The position numbers and the translations under genes were made by a program. From Fimbriiglobus ruber (GTDB taxonomy: Bacteria > Planctomycetota > Planctomycetia > Gemmatales > Gemmataceae), in contig NZ_NIDE01000014.1 of the NCBI RefSeq assembly GCF_002197845.1, forward strand, positions 992,001-1,056,000: 64,000 nt of DNA. Reading direction: 5' to 3'. Shown one piece after another: positions 52,271 to 62,097 of the stretch; the first letter of the stretch is position 1; each line of letters begins with the position of its first letter. The notes under the pieces are model-generated. The model was not told the origin of the DNA. It saw only the letters and a program-made list of their open reading frames with translations, and made no database searches.

Positions 52271-53854
52271 TCACGGGGTGATCTTCCGCAGAGGCGGGCT
52301 CGGGGCGAACAATCGTAGTAGACCGACGACGAGCCCGAGGACACCAGTGGTCAGGCTCAGGAATCGCAGGCCGCCGCTCATCCCGCGGGCCGTGGCTTCG
52401 AGCTTCACATACGCCCCGAGGGCGACACCCGCGAGTTCCTGGGCCTCACCCGGGGTCGCGCCGCGCTGCCGGTAGTCGTCGGCCACCGCCGCGGCCGCGT
52501 CCCGCACCGCCGGCCGCTCCTCCCGCAGGTTCAATCGCTGGACGTCGACCGCGCGGTCCGTCCACTCCGAGACGGCCGTTTGCATGGCCGTCGGGACCAG
52601 CACCAGCGGAACGATCAGGCACACGGCCCCCAGAGCCCCGGCGTAGAGCCCGTCCCGCGGGTCGATCACCTCCACCTCGTCGGTTAGGAACACCGGCGGG
52701 AGGAGGCCGACGAACCCGCCCCACACCGCGAGCATCAGCGATACGTCTTCCTTCGGCGTGAAATTGTCGACCGACGACATCCACCAGACGCACGCCGAGC
52801 TGCCGAGCGCCCCGACGAGCAACATCAGCGGCCGAAGCGCCCGACGGTGGAACACCGTGGTCAGAAGGGTGGTCGCCGCCATCGGGAGTGATGCGGAGGC
52901 GAGGATCTCGCCGGCCGCCTCCCGCGGGTAGTCGCGGAGGTTCACCATGTACACGGCCATCAGCGTCAGCACTGCGAGCAGGTTGACGATTAGGAGCATC
53001 CGGGTACTCATCGCGATCACGTAGCCGCGGACCTTCAGCACCCGCGTCAGGTGTTCGTCCGGGTTGGCCCCGCCCCACACGCGGACGACGAGTACGACCG
53101 GCAAGACCGCCGCCGCGACCGCGACCGCTGCGAACTCGTTCGACGACCACCCGCCCCACTTCCGGTACCACCCGAACGCGAACGTCAGGCTGACCGCCCA
53201 CCCGGCGAGCAGGGTGACCGCGAGCCAGTCGATCCGGAGCGGCAGCGGCCTGGGCGGCCGGTCGGGCCGGAAGAACGCGCGGACCAGGACGAGCCCGGCG
53301 AGGGCGATCGGGACGTTGACCCAGAAGACCCACCACCAGGAGAGCGCGTCGTCGACGTAGGCGGTGAACAGCGGGGTGGTCGGCCGGGTGGCGTAGGCGA
53401 GGACGCCGTAGACGCCGATGGCCACGAGGACCGCCCGGTCGAATTGCTTGTACAGGGTCGAGCGGCCCACGACGATGACCATCCCCTTGCCGATGCCCTC
53501 GACCAACTTCGCCCCGCAGAGGGTGTCGACGTCGGCGGCGGCCCCGCACAGCAGGTTGCCCAGGGCGAACACGACGAGCCCGATGGTGAGGGCCGACCGG
53601 GCCCCGTGCCGGGCCATCCACGCGATGCCGCCGAAGAGTCCGTAGAGGACCGACACGCCCCAGGCGACGTTCGTCCAGATCATCTGGTACGAGTCGCCCT
53701 CGATCCCCTTGCGGATCACGTCCGAGGTCACGTCGGTCAGGACGAGCGTCTGGTAGACGCTGGCCAGGACGGGCACCACCGCCACGGCCGCGAGAAGGTG
53801 CTGGGTGCGCTCGGAAGATTGGGTGGCCGGGGCCGGGGCGGTGGCGGTGCTCAT
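52271..53854 (-). CDS. MFS drug efflux transporter, DHA2/EmrB-like
   Basis: The 527-residue protein has 14 predicted membrane segments, beginning LLAAVAVVPVLASVYQTLV. Motifs of the DHA2 family are degraded but recognisable (WTNVAWGVSVLYGLFGGIAW, GARSALTIGLVVFALGNLLC). It exports small molecules with proton antiport through an HlyD adaptor and a TolC channel. The ATG overlaps the hlyD stop by four bases (ATGA), so the two are coupled. A cytoplasmic/periplasmic loop after residue ~425 (SEWTDRAVDVQRLNLREERP) is long and helical, unusual for EmrB. An IS630 remnant follows. Confidence 0.85.
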   Translation of the reverse strand: MSTATAPAPATQSSERTQHLLAAVAVVPVLASVYQTLVLTDVTSDVIRKGIEGDSYQMIWTNVAWGVSVLYGLFGGIAWMARHGARSALTIGLVVFALGNLLCGAAADVDTLCGAKLVEGIGKGMVIVVGRSTLYKQFDRAVLVAIGVYGVLAYATRPTTPLFTAYVDDALSWWWVFWVNVPIALAGLVLVRAFFRPDRPPRPLPLRIDWLAVTLLAGWAVSLTFAFGWYRKWGGWSSNEFAAVAVAAAVLPVVLVVRVWGGANPDEHLTRVLKVRGYVIAMSTRMLLIVNLLAVLTLMAVYMVNLRDYPREAAGEILASASLPMAATTLLTTVFHRRALRPLMLLVGALGSSACVWWMSSVDNFTPKEDVSLMLAVWGGFVGLLPPVFLTDEVEVIDPRDGLYAGALGAVCLIVPLVLVPTAMQTAVSEWTDRAVDVQRLNLREERPAVRDAAAAVADDYRQRGATPGEAQELAGVALGAYVKLEATARGMSGGLRFLSLTTGVLGLVVGLLRLFAPSPPLRKITP

Positions 53855-55269
53855 GGTGTTGGCTTGGGGGCGTCACTTGTCGGGAGATTGAACTTGGTCT
53901 CCAGCGCGGTCATCTCGCGGGCCGCCGTCTCGGCCCAGGCCGGGTCGCCGGGGCCGTGTTCGATGGCCACCCGTACCGACAGCCCGGCCCGCAACTGCGG
54001 CCACCGGTCGTCCTTCTCGATCGCGATCCGGACCGGCACCCGCTGGACCACCTTGGTGAACTCCCCGCTCACCACGTTCCGGGGCATCAGGGAGAATTGC
54101 GCCCCGGTGGACTTGTTGACCCACACCACCCGGCCGCGGAACGGTTCGGAAAACGCGTCGATGTCCAGTCGCACCCCGTTGCCCGGGGCGACGCCGCGGA
54201 GGCGGGTCTCCTCCAGGTTCGCCGTGACGTAAAGCAGGTCCGGGTTGTACAGGCTCAGGACCGCGACGCCGGGCGAGGCGAAGTCGCCCAGGTTCCGCGC
54301 CCGGCGGACGACCACGCCCGGGAACGGGGCTCTGATTTTCGTGTAGCCCAGAGTGTTCTCGGCCGCGACCAGTCCCCGCCGCGCCTCCTCGACCGTCTGC
54401 CGCTTCACCACGGCGAGTTGTTCGGTCTCGGCGATCTGCTCGTTGCCGGTCGTGGCCAGGTCCACGGACTTCTCGGCCTTCCCGACCCCGGTCTCGGCCG
54501 CCTCCAGGGTCTTGCGGGTGACCTGGATCTTGCCCCGATCCCCCTTGGCCTTCGCCAGCTTCGCTTCGGCCAACCGGACGTGTGCGGCGGCCGCGTCCCG
54601 GGTCCGGGTCACCTCGTCCCACTTCCGCTGGGGCACGGCATTCTGCTTGAACAGGTCGGCGAACCGGTCGTACTCGATCTGGGCCAGCGCGAGATCGGCC
54701 GTCGCCGCGTCCAGCGCCGCCTTCGCCTCCTCGATCCCGCGTTCGACCTCGTCCTCGGTTACTTTGACAGACTCGTCGGCCTTGGCCCGGTCGGCCCGCG
54801 CCGCGTCGCGGGTGCGCCTGGCGATCTCGATCTGGAGCGGCACGTCGAGCTTGAGCCGGGCGAGGGCGATCTCCTGCCGCTTCAACTCGGCCTCCGCCGT
54901 GGCCAGCTTCGCCTTCGCGAGTTCGACCTGGTCGCGGTACGGGGTGGGGTCGATCTCCGCGAGTACCTGGCCGGCCTCGACGCGGTCGTTCTCGTCGGCG
55001 GTGAAGCGAACGACGCGGCCGGCCACGGCCTCCGGGGCGATGTTGACGATGTGGGTCTCGACGAACGCGTCGTCGGTGAGCGAGTGCCCGCTGCGGTACT
55101 TCACCCAAACGGCCGCCGGGGGAACGACGAAGACCGCGGCGGCGGCAACGACGATCAGAAGAATCGCCCGCCGCGGCCACCGCCACCAGGAGTGGGGCGG
55201 GGCCGCTGCCGGGGCGGGCGTCGGACTCGCGGGCGCGGCGGGAGGATTCGGGGCCGGGGCGGTACTCAT
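53851..55269 (-). CDS. HlyD/EmrA-family membrane fusion protein
   Basis: The 472-residue protein has a Pro/Ala-rich cytoplasmic start, one membrane helix (AILLIVVAAAAVFVVPPAAV) and a biotinyl-lipoyl-like domain (IAPEAVAGRVVRFTADENDR, VLAEIDPTPYRDQVELAKAK). A very long coiled-coil hairpin covers ~residues 110-290 (DESVKVTEDEVERGIEEAKA). The second lipoyl half is TKIRAPFPGVVVRRARNLGD. It bridges the MFS pump and TolC across the periplasm. The hairpin is longer than in EmrA of enteric bacteria. It lies 28 bp after the tolC-like gene. Confidence 0.9.
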   Translation of the reverse strand: MSTAPAPNPPAAPASPTPAPAAAPPHSWWRWPRRAILLIVVAAAAVFVVPPAAVWVKYRSGHSLTDDAFVETHIVNIAPEAVAGRVVRFTADENDRVEAGQVLAEIDPTPYRDQVELAKAKLATAEAELKRQEIALARLKLDVPLQIEIARRTRDAARADRAKADESVKVTEDEVERGIEEAKAALDAATADLALAQIEYDRFADLFKQNAVPQRKWDEVTRTRDAAAAHVRLAEAKLAKAKGDRGKIQVTRKTLEAAETGVGKAEKSVDLATTGNEQIAETEQLAVVKRQTVEEARRGLVAAENTLGYTKIRAPFPGVVVRRARNLGDFASPGVAVLSLYNPDLLYVTANLEETRLRGVAPGNGVRLDIDAFSEPFRGRVVWVNKSTGAQFSLMPRNVVSGEFTKVVQRVPVRIAIEKDDRWPQLRAGLSVRVAIEHGPGDPAWAETAAREMTALETKFNLPTSDAPKPTP

Positions 55270-55297
55270 GGTGTCTCTCCTGGGTGCGGCCGCGGCG

Positions 55298-56902
55298 TCA
55301 GCGGCGGGCCGGCGGGGCCGAGCCCGCCGCGTCCGGCTGGAGTCCCATCGCGAAGTTCAGCTTGGCCAGGGCGGTCAGGTAGTCGTAGGTGGAGTTCAGC
55401 TGGTCCAGCTCGGCCCGCGTGAGCGACGTCTCGGCGTCGGTCACCTCCGCGGGCGTCGCGTCCCCCTTGGCGAACCGGGCCTTGAGCAGCCGGTACGCCT
55501 CCCGGGCCTGCTCGACCGCCGGCTTCGACCGGTCGATCTCCCGGCGGGCCACGACCAGTTGGCGGTAGGCCTCGTTCACCTGGAAGGCGATCGTGTCGGC
55601 CAGCGATTCCGCCTGGGCCGCGGCCGCCCGAGTTTTCGAGTCGGCGATCCGCACTTCCCCAACCCGCCGCCCGCCCTCGAACAGCCCCCACTCCAGCTTG
55701 ATGAATCCGACCGCGAGGTCGGCCTGGGCCCGGGGCGCGGATTGCTGAAAGTCCATGAGCGCACCCCCGGCCTCGATCTTCGGCCGGAACTCCGCCCGGG
55801 CGACGCCCCCGCCCACCTGGGCCGACTGGATTGACAGCTGGGCGACCACCAGTTCCCGCCTGCCGGAGACGGCCTGGCCGAGACAGTCCGCGAGCGTCAG
55901 CCCGAATTCCGGGAAATCCGGGGGAGCCACGACCTCCGTCGGGGCGCTGACGTTCAACCCGACGGCGAGGTTCAGGGCCGACACCGTGTTACCGACCCCG
56001 GCCTCCGCGACGTCCAGCCCCCGCCGCGCTTGGGAGAGCAGCACTTCGGCCCGTAGCGCCTTCTCCTTCTCGATGACTCCGCCCTTCTCCAACTTCTTCG
56101 CCACGTCGAGGTCGTCCTCGGCCCGGCGGACCGTCTCCTCGGCGATCCGCTTCAGGCTCCGGGCGCGAAGTACCTGATAATAGGCGAGGGCGACGTCGTT
56201 GGCGACCGTCTGATATGCCCGGTCGGTCTGAAGCTGGGCGACGTCCACGCCCAACTCGGCCTGCCGGTGACGGCCCATCCGCCGGCCGAAGTCCGCGAGC
56301 AGCCACTGGACCCGCAGTTCGGCCATCTCGTAGCCGGTGTTCAGGTTCAGCCCGATCGGGACCGACCCGGTGAACGGCAGGAAGGTGAAGTTCGGGGTGC
56401 CCGCGCCGATCGGCACCGGTGCCCCGCCGGCGTTCAGGTCGAACCCGCCCACCGAGTAGCCCGCGGTTGCCGTCGGGAGGAACGGTGCGAGTGCGATTCG
56501 CTCCGTCCCCCGCGCCTGCACGACCCCTTCGAGGAACACCCGCAACCGCGGCTGCATGCGATACGCGAGGGCGACGGCGTCCGGGAGCGAGAGCGGTCCG
56601 GAGGCACACCGTCCGTCGGTGATCTGTGGCGCAGGCTCCGCCGGCGCCGGTGTTGCGGGCACCGGGACGGCCGCGGGCACCGATACCGGTGCGGCCGCGG
56701 GAATATCGGCTCGCGCCTGCTGCAGCCCGCCGTCGGGTGGTTTGGTTACCTGCTGCCGCGTAGCAACCGTCGCAACTGACGGCGGCAGAACCCGCTGGTC
56801 GAAGGACGAGCGATAGCGATCCGGCCCGCCGCAACCGGCCGCGGATGCCGCCGCGCCCCCGGCGAGTAGCAGTCTCCGAACCGTGATCGTCCGGTACATC
56901 AT
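55298..56902 (-). CDS. TolC-like outer-membrane efflux lipoprotein
   Basis: The 534-residue protein begins MMYRTITVRRLLLAGG and has a lipobox SAAGC, so it is acylated. Two OEP repeats of the TolC fold follow (DAVALAYRMQPRLRVFLEGV, AYQTVANDVALAYYQVLRAR and GLTLADCLGQAVSGRRELVV, IAFQVNEAYRQLVVARREID). It should form the outer-membrane channel of the downstream HlyD-MFS pair. The DUF-free Pro/Val-rich N-terminal linker is a usual addition in planctomycetes. The start at 56902 is chosen for the signal peptide; an upstream open frame to 57331 overlaps the uspA gene and is spurious. Confidence 0.9.
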   Translation of the reverse strand: MMYRTITVRRLLLAGGAAASAAGCGGPDRYRSSFDQRVLPPSVATVATRQQVTKPPDGGLQQARADIPAAAPVSVPAAVPVPATPAPAEPAPQITDGRCASGPLSLPDAVALAYRMQPRLRVFLEGVVQARGTERIALAPFLPTATAGYSVGGFDLNAGGAPVPIGAGTPNFTFLPFTGSVPIGLNLNTGYEMAELRVQWLLADFGRRMGRHRQAELGVDVAQLQTDRAYQTVANDVALAYYQVLRARSLKRIAEETVRRAEDDLDVAKKLEKGGVIEKEKALRAEVLLSQARRGLDVAEAGVGNTVSALNLAVGLNVSAPTEVVAPPDFPEFGLTLADCLGQAVSGRRELVVAQLSIQSAQVGGGVARAEFRPKIEAGGALMDFQQSAPRAQADLAVGFIKLEWGLFEGGRRVGEVRIADSKTRAAAAQAESLADTIAFQVNEAYRQLVVARREIDRSKPAVEQAREAYRLLKARFAKGDATPAEVTDAETSLTRAELDQLNSTYDYLTALAKLNFAMGLQPDAAGSAPPARR

Positions 56903-57033
56903 GTCCCGGCCTCGTGCCACGATGATAACGCGCCGATCGAACCTGTCGGTCGGCATCACTTGGTATCGGTACAAACGGGTGGGCGCTTTACACCGAATGC
57001 GCCGGATAATCCGGTTCCGGCGATTTGCACGGT

Positions 57034-57525
57034 TCACGCGACTCTGCGGGGCTGGGCGGTTGCGGGCTTCACCGGTGCCGCCGCCCGAGCGGTTGGGGCC
57101 TTCACGACGAGCACCGGGCAGCGGGCGCGGCGCACCACCCCGTCGGTGATGCTCCCGCGGAGCAGCCGCCGCAGCCGACCGTGTCCGTGCGACCCGATCA
57201 CGATCAGGTCGCACCCGAACTTCTCCAGCATCCCGAGGATTCCCGCCGCCGAAACCCGGGCGGCCACAACGACCTCGTGAGTGACGGGGACGTTGGAGTC
57301 GTCCGACACGGCCGTCCGGAACATGTTCCACAGGTTGAGTGGCTCGGCCGCGGTACTGCCGGGGATGATCTGGCCGTTCTCGACCACAACCGCCGGCGCC
57401 CGGGTGACGTGGGCCACCACCACCTCGCCCCCCTCGACCTTGGCGAGCGCGACCGCGGTCCGGAACGCTTCCGCTGCCGCCGGCGAGAAGTCGGTTGGAA
57501 CGAGGATTTTCTTGAACGCGGTCAC
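57034..57525 (-). CDS. Universal stress protein (UspA family)
   Basis: The 163-residue protein starts at GTG 57525 (FKKILVPTDFSPAAAEAF). The ATP-binding signature GSHGHGRLRRLLRGSITDGV is at ~residues 115-134 and the closing strand is CPVLVVKAP. It thus belongs to the ATP-binding UspA class, which responds to starvation or respiratory stress. A basic Ala/Pro tail extends beyond the domain. GGAG stands before the GTG. It is 109 bp downstream of the NDH-2 gene in the same direction, so a link to respiration is reasonable but not shown. Confidence 0.88.
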   Translation of the reverse strand: MTAFKKILVPTDFSPAAAEAFRTAVALAKVEGGEVVVAHVTRAPAVVVENGQIIPGSTAAEPLNLWNMFRTAVSDDSNVPVTHEVVVAARVSAAGILGMLEKFGCDLIVIGSHGHGRLRRLLRGSITDGVVRRARCPVLVVKAPTARAAAPVKPATAQPRRVA

Positions 57526-57651
57526 GGGTTCTCCTTCACGCGCGGGTTGTGGTGGTTGAAGTCGGATCGCCACGATTGACCGCGGCCGGCCGGTGCCGTT
57601 CGAGGACTGGTCCGCGTCCTCCCTGCTGATCGCTGCTATCGCCGCTTGCTC

Positions 57652-58959
57652 CTAACTGTGTACCGGCTGGGAGCGTGCGTCCCGCGGAGACTCCGGCTCG
57701 ATGATGAGGCGCGCGAGTCGCTGACGGGTCAGGAGTTTCCACGACCACCGGAACAGCGTCCCGATTCGGCTGCTCGTCAGAACCAGGAACTGAATGTGGA
57801 CGAAGGCCCACACGAGCTTGGCGAACAGCCCGGCGGTGCGGATGCCGAACGCCTCCATGACGGCAAAGTTGCGACCGACCGTGGCCAGGTTCCCCTTGTC
57901 GAAGTATTTGAACGCGGGCGGGGCGGGTTCCCCCTTCAGCCGGCCCGCGATCAGGCGGCCGACGTAGCGGCCTTGCTGGATGGCGACCTGGGCAACGCCC
58001 GGCAGAGGTTTGCCGCCCTCCTCCAGGCAGGCCGTGTCTCCCACGACGAAGATTTCCGGATGGGCCGGGACCGAGCAGTCGGCGAGTACCTTGGCGCGAC
58101 CAGCTCGATCCGCCTCGACCCCCAACCAGTGCGCTGCCGGAGAACCCTTCACACCTGCCGCCCAGAACACATTCCTGGTCCGGATTCGTTCTCCCCGCAC
58201 GATGACCCCTTCGGCGTCCACCTTTTCGACCGGGGCGCCCGTGCGGACTTCCACTCCCAGTTTCGTCAGCTTGGCGGTCGCGGCTGCCGCGAGCGACTCG
58301 GCGAACGAAGGCAGAATGCGAGGGCCCGCCTCCACAAGGATCAGCTTGAGCGAAGCGGGGTCGAACCGGCGGAACTCGGCGGCCAGTGTTTGACGCGCCA
58401 ACTCCGCAATCGCCCCGGCCAGTTCCACGCCCGTGGGACCGCCGCCGACGACGACGAACGTCAACAATTCGAGATGGTCTTGGGGGGTGGGGGTCCGTTC
58501 GCAGATCTCGAACGCTCCCAAAATCTTGTTGCGGAACTGAACGGCGTCGGTGAGGGTTTTCAGGCCCGGGGCATACTCCGCGTACTCGTTGTGACCGAAG
58601 TAGCTGTGCCGAACCCCGGTCGCGAGTACGAGGTAGTCGTAGGGCAAGGGGAGCGGCACCCCATCCACGAGGCACACCTTTTTCCCGACATCCACTCCAG
58701 TGACAGTAGCCTGGAGCACGGTGACGTTGGTCTGCCTGTGCAAGACGTGACGGATCGGTGCCGCAATGTGTTCGGGTGACAGGACCGAGGTGGCCACCTG
58801 GTAGAGGAGCGGTTGGAAGACGTGGTGGTTGGTCTTGTCGATGAGGAGTACACGGGCCGGAGCCTTACTCAAGGCGCGGGCAGCCGCGAGACCGCCGAAG
58901 CCCCCGCCCACGATGATGATCCGCGGAAAGGATGCCTCAGTCGCCGAAGTGGAATCCAT
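57652..58959 (-). CDS. ndh: Type II NADH dehydrogenase (NDH-2)
   Basis: The 435-residue flavoprotein has an FAD-binding Rossmann motif GGGFGG in RIIIVGGGFGGLAAARAL, a second NADH motif VVVGGGPTGVELAGAIAEL and IFVVGDTACLEEGGKPLPGV near FAD. The C-terminal segment (FVHIQFLVLTSSRIGTLFRW) provides the membrane-binding helices of NDH-2. It moves electrons from NADH to quinone without pumping protons. A GAGG stands before ATG 58959. It lies in a minus-strand run with aldehyde dehydrogenase and pyruvate decarboxylase-like genes, which would supply NADH. Confidence 0.9.
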   Translation of the reverse strand: MDSTSATEASFPRIIIVGGGFGGLAAARALSKAPARVLLIDKTNHHVFQPLLYQVATSVLSPEHIAAPIRHVLHRQTNVTVLQATVTGVDVGKKVCLVDGVPLPLPYDYLVLATGVRHSYFGHNEYAEYAPGLKTLTDAVQFRNKILGAFEICERTPTPQDHLELLTFVVVGGGPTGVELAGAIAELARQTLAAEFRRFDPASLKLILVEAGPRILPSFAESLAAAATAKLTKLGVEVRTGAPVEKVDAEGVIVRGERIRTRNVFWAAGVKGSPAAHWLGVEADRAGRAKVLADCSVPAHPEIFVVGDTACLEEGGKPLPGVAQVAIQQGRYVGRLIAGRLKGEPAPPAFKYFDKGNLATVGRNFAVMEAFGIRTAGLFAKLVWAFVHIQFLVLTSSRIGTLFRWSWKLLTRQRLARLIIEPESPRDARSQPVHS

Positions 58960-59152
58960 CCTCAATCCCTCCGAAGAACCAGGGGCGATGCGGGCGTGCT
59001 CGGGTAACAGACTCCGTAATCGTGAAAGCGAACTGAAGTCGGTGCCAAAACAGTGCGCTTCCCGTGGGATCCTCCGTCGGTTGTTACGAGAACCAATTTT
59101 GCCCAAACTGGGCCGGCGATAGAGTACGAAGGCCGTGTCGCCGGTCTGATCG

Positions 59153-60538
59153 TCAGGACGGCAGGTGAGCCAGGAGCCCCCGGAGCCGCTGGTGCTCGCT
59201 GTACGGCGGGTAGCGGACGCCGAGGTCGATCTTCGTGCTGTGGTAGAGCACGCCGCGGGCGTTGGTGTAGGCGCGGAAGCCCCATTCGCCGTGGTACTTG
59301 CCCATCCCCGAATTGCCGACGCCGCCGAAGGGGAGTTCGTGGATCAGCGGCTGTATGGTGCAGTCGTTGACCACGGCGTCCCCGGATTCCGTCGCGTCGA
59401 GGATGCGCTCGGCGACGCCCTGTTCCTCGGCGAATACATAAAGGCCGAGCGGATTCGGCCGGGCGTTGACGTAGCGGATGACCTCCTCGACGCTGCCGAC
59501 CTCGATCACCGGCAGGATCGGGCCGAACACCTCCTCTTGCATGACCAGCGAGTCCAGCGGCACATTCACCAGGATGGTCGGCGCGAGGAAGCGGTCCTCC
59601 CGGTCGTGTTCGCCGCCGTGGTAGACCTGTCCACTTCCGAGCAGCTTGACCAATCGGTCGAAGTGGCGCGGGCTGACGATTCGGCCGTAGTCCGGACTCT
59701 TCTGCGGGTCGGAGCCGTACATGGCGACCACGGCATTCTTCAGGTGTTCCAGGAACGGCTTCGCTACATCTTTGAAGACCAGCACGTGGTCCGGCGCGGT
59801 GCAGGTTTGTCCGGCGTTCAGCCACCGGCCTTGAGCGATCCGCCGGGCCGTGGTGGCGAGGTCGGCCGAGGAGTGGACGATCGTCGGGTTCTTGCCGCCC
59901 AGTTCCAGCACGACGGGCGTGAGGTTCTTCGCCGCGGCCGTCATGACCACCTTGCCGACCGGGGGGCCGCCGGTGAAGAAGATGTGGTCCCACGCCTGCT
60001 CCAGGAGCGCGGTGGTCTCGGGCACGCCGCCGAGTACGACGGAGAAGGCTTCGGGGTCGAGGTAGTGGGGGACGGTGCGGGCGATGACTTCGGCCGTGGC
60101 GGCCGACACCTCGGACGGCTTGATCACCGCCGCATTCCCGCCGGAGATCGCCGCGATCAACGGCGACAGCGCCAGCATCACCGGGTAGTTCCAGGCCCCG
60201 ATGATCAACCCGACGCCGAGGGGGTCGAACCGCACGTGGGTGTGGGCCGGCGCGAGCGTGAGCGGCGTGCTCACGACCTGGGGGTGCATCCAGCGCCGCA
60301 GATGAGACCGGGTATAAGCAGCCTCGTCGACCAGAAACTTGACGTCGGTGAGATCTGCGTCGATGCGGTTGCGGCGCAGATCCTTCCACATTGCTGCGTA
60401 GAAGTCCTCGGCGCGCTCGGTCATCATGGTCTGCAAAGCGGTTAACTGCGCCTCGCGCCATTCCACGGATCGCGTCGCCCCGGATAAAAAGTATTTGCGA
60501 TGGCGGGCGACTGTCGCCCCAAAATCATTACCCGTCAT
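59153..60538 (-). CDS. Aldehyde dehydrogenase, class 3-like
   Basis: The 461-residue enzyme oxidises aldehydes to acids with NAD(P). The general base Glu is in VVLELGGKNPTIV, the nucleophile Cys in WLNAGQTCTAPDHVL and the NAD site includes FFTGGPPVGKVVM. IIGAWNYPVMLALSPLIAAI and PFGGVGNSGMGKYHGEWGF place it in the short class 3 group (fatty aldehyde and coniferyl aldehyde type), without the C-terminal membrane anchor. Together with the pyruvate-decarboxylase-like gene upstream it could take acetaldehyde or longer aldehydes to acids. It is followed by NDH-2. Confidence 0.9.
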   Translation of the reverse strand: MTGNDFGATVARHRKYFLSGATRSVEWREAQLTALQTMMTERAEDFYAAMWKDLRRNRIDADLTDVKFLVDEAAYTRSHLRRWMHPQVVSTPLTLAPAHTHVRFDPLGVGLIIGAWNYPVMLALSPLIAAISGGNAAVIKPSEVSAATAEVIARTVPHYLDPEAFSVVLGGVPETTALLEQAWDHIFFTGGPPVGKVVMTAAAKNLTPVVLELGGKNPTIVHSSADLATTARRIAQGRWLNAGQTCTAPDHVLVFKDVAKPFLEHLKNAVVAMYGSDPQKSPDYGRIVSPRHFDRLVKLLGSGQVYHGGEHDREDRFLAPTILVNVPLDSLVMQEEVFGPILPVIEVGSVEEVIRYVNARPNPLGLYVFAEEQGVAERILDATESGDAVVNDCTIQPLIHELPFGGVGNSGMGKYHGEWGFRAYTNARGVLYHSTKIDLGVRYPPYSEHQRLRGLLAHLPS

Positions 60539-60653
60539 GTCGCGTTCCTATTCGATTTAGGGAGATAACAGGGTGTTTGCAGAGCGAGGCCCAAGATGAC
60601 GCACGACTAGCCCGCGAAAGCCATGTCGCCCCGACGGACAGTGCAAGTTACCT

Positions 60654-61028
60654 CTACTCGTGGCCGACTGCGTGCATGATCTGTCCCATCTCCATCGCAT
60701 TGCTCGCCGGGATTTCTTGGAGAGATATTGCGAGTTGGTCCGTCGCAATGCCGGTGTGAGCCTGAAACATCGACCACACCTGGTTGAGCAAATCCCTCTT
60801 TTCTTCGGCCGTGTGACCGCCGCGAAGAACGCAATTCAGAGCGGCAGTGGGGGCTTCCTCACCAGCCGTGAATCCGGAACCCTTCGGATAAGAAAGAAAC
60901 ACGACTCGGACAAAGCCCCTTTGAACATTCATGACCGTTGCGTGTATCCGTGTAAGTTCCTCCGCGATCTTCGCTTTGGCTTCATCGGATACAATTCCGC
61001 TCTGAGTGATTACTGTGTACAAAGGCAT
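60654..61028 (-). CDS. Tautomerase-family protein
   Basis: The 124-residue protein begins MPLYTVITQSGIVSDEAKAK; the Pro2 exposed after Met removal is the catalytic base of the tautomerase superfamily. The central VRVVFLSYPKGSGFTAGEEA and VLRGGHTAEEKRDLL fit the cis-CaaD/MSAD-like long tautomerases. It possibly isomerises a 2-oxo acid or dehalogenates a substrate, and the exact reaction cannot be told. It sits between ALDH and a 2-hydroxyacid dehydrogenase in the same direction with ~100-bp gaps, so it may share their substrate. Confidence 0.78.
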   Translation of the reverse strand: MPLYTVITQSGIVSDEAKAKIAEELTRIHATVMNVQRGFVRVVFLSYPKGSGFTAGEEAPTAALNCVLRGGHTAEEKRDLLNQVWSMFQAHTGIATDQLAISLQEIPASNAMEMGQIMHAVGHE

Positions 61029-61131
61029 TCACGTTTCCCTCATGCGTGATGCGGTGAGTTACAGATATCGCTGAGGCAATTCTCACATCCCTTGGCTAGT
61101 TTGGCGGGCCTCGCACCCAATTGTTGTTCGT

Positions 61132-62097
61132 TCAGACGACGCGATCGGGTGGGGCGGTGCGCTTCAGCAGCACCGCGTCAATGTTGTCGAGCGCCTTATA
61201 GCCGATCGCGTCGCGAGTTTCGATGGTTGCGCTGCCGATGTGCGGCAGCAGCGTGACATTTTCCAGCGTAAGATAGGCCGGATTCACCTTCGGCTCGCCA
61301 TCGAAAACATCCAGCCCCGCGGCTCGGATATGTCCGGACTTTAGCGCCGCGATGAGCGCTGTGTCATCGACCGCGGAGCCCCGGCCGGTATTCACCACGA
61401 TGGCGCCTCGCTTCATCATGTCGAGCCGTGCCGCATTCAGCCATTTCCGCGTCCCCTCCATGTCCGGCAGGTGCATGGAAAGAAAATCGATCGTTTGCAG
61501 GAAAGCCGCGTCGTTATCGTGATAAATGGCTCCCTGCTCTAACTCTGACGGCACACGTTCAGGGTTTCGATAGTGGATTTCCATGGGAAAGCCGCGGACG
61601 ATGCTGGCCAGTTTCTGCCCGATCCTTCCGAATCCCAGGATGCCGAGCTTCTTATTCTCCAACGTCACGCCCGCAATCTGGGTAGACCATTTGCCCGCAC
61701 GTACCGACCGATCGGCTTCTCCGGTTCGGCGGGCTGCCGTCAGCATCAACATCAAAGCGCATTCAGCTACGGCGAAGGAGAGTACTCCCGGTGTGTTCGT
61801 CACCACGATGCCGCGTGCCTTGGCAGCGACAATGTCGATGTGGTCAAAGCCTACGCTAAATGTGGCGATGATCTTCACGCTCGGCGGCAGCGCGTTGATG
61901 CAAGCGGAATCAAGGCGGTCGCCGGGAACGCACAGAATTCCCGCGGCACCAATCTCACTGGCGAGGCGGGCTGTCTCCGCTCCGTTTGTCGCCCAGGATG
62001 TGTTATCAGGGGTTAGTCGAGTAATGTAATCGCGGGAGGCGCGCGATTCGACTGCCTGAGGCAACTTGTGCGTGACAAACAAGACGGGCTTCGTCAT
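61132..62097 (-). CDS. D-isomer-specific 2-hydroxyacid dehydrogenase
   Basis: The 321-residue protein has an NAD domain (LGILGFGRIGQKLASIVRG) and the Arg-Glu-His triad: Arg in VVNTGRGSAVDDTALI, Glu in LDVFDGEPKVNPAY and His in TLLPHIGSATIETRD. Overall it resembles glyoxylate/hydroxypyruvate or D-glycerate dehydrogenases. It reduces a 2-oxo acid to the D-hydroxy acid. The base composition is somewhat less GC-rich and the codon use looser than that of its neighbours, which may mean a transferred gene. It follows the pyruvate-decarboxylase-like gene by 86 bp. Confidence 0.87.
   Translation of the reverse strand: MTKPVLFVTHKLPQAVESRASRDYITRLTPDNTSWATNGAETARLASEIGAAGILCVPGDRLDSACINALPPSVKIIATFSVGFDHIDIVAAKARGIVVTNTPGVLSFAVAECALMLMLTAARRTGEADRSVRAGKWSTQIAGVTLENKKLGILGFGRIGQKLASIVRGFPMEIHYRNPERVPSELEQGAIYHDNDAAFLQTIDFLSMHLPDMEGTRKWLNAARLDMMKRGAIVVNTGRGSAVDDTALIAALKSGHIRAAGLDVFDGEPKVNPAYLTLENVTLLPHIGSATIETRDAIGYKALDNIDAVLLKRTAPPDRVV

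Noticed and set aside
52271-56902. Naming the efflux genes emrB, emrA and tolC
   Set aside because: The fold and gene order fit, but divergence from the enteric proteins is large and the substrate is unknown.
56903-57331. N-terminal extension of the TolC-like gene
   Set aside because: It overlaps the uspA gene and lacks protein features, whereas ATG 56902 begins a lipoprotein signal peptide.
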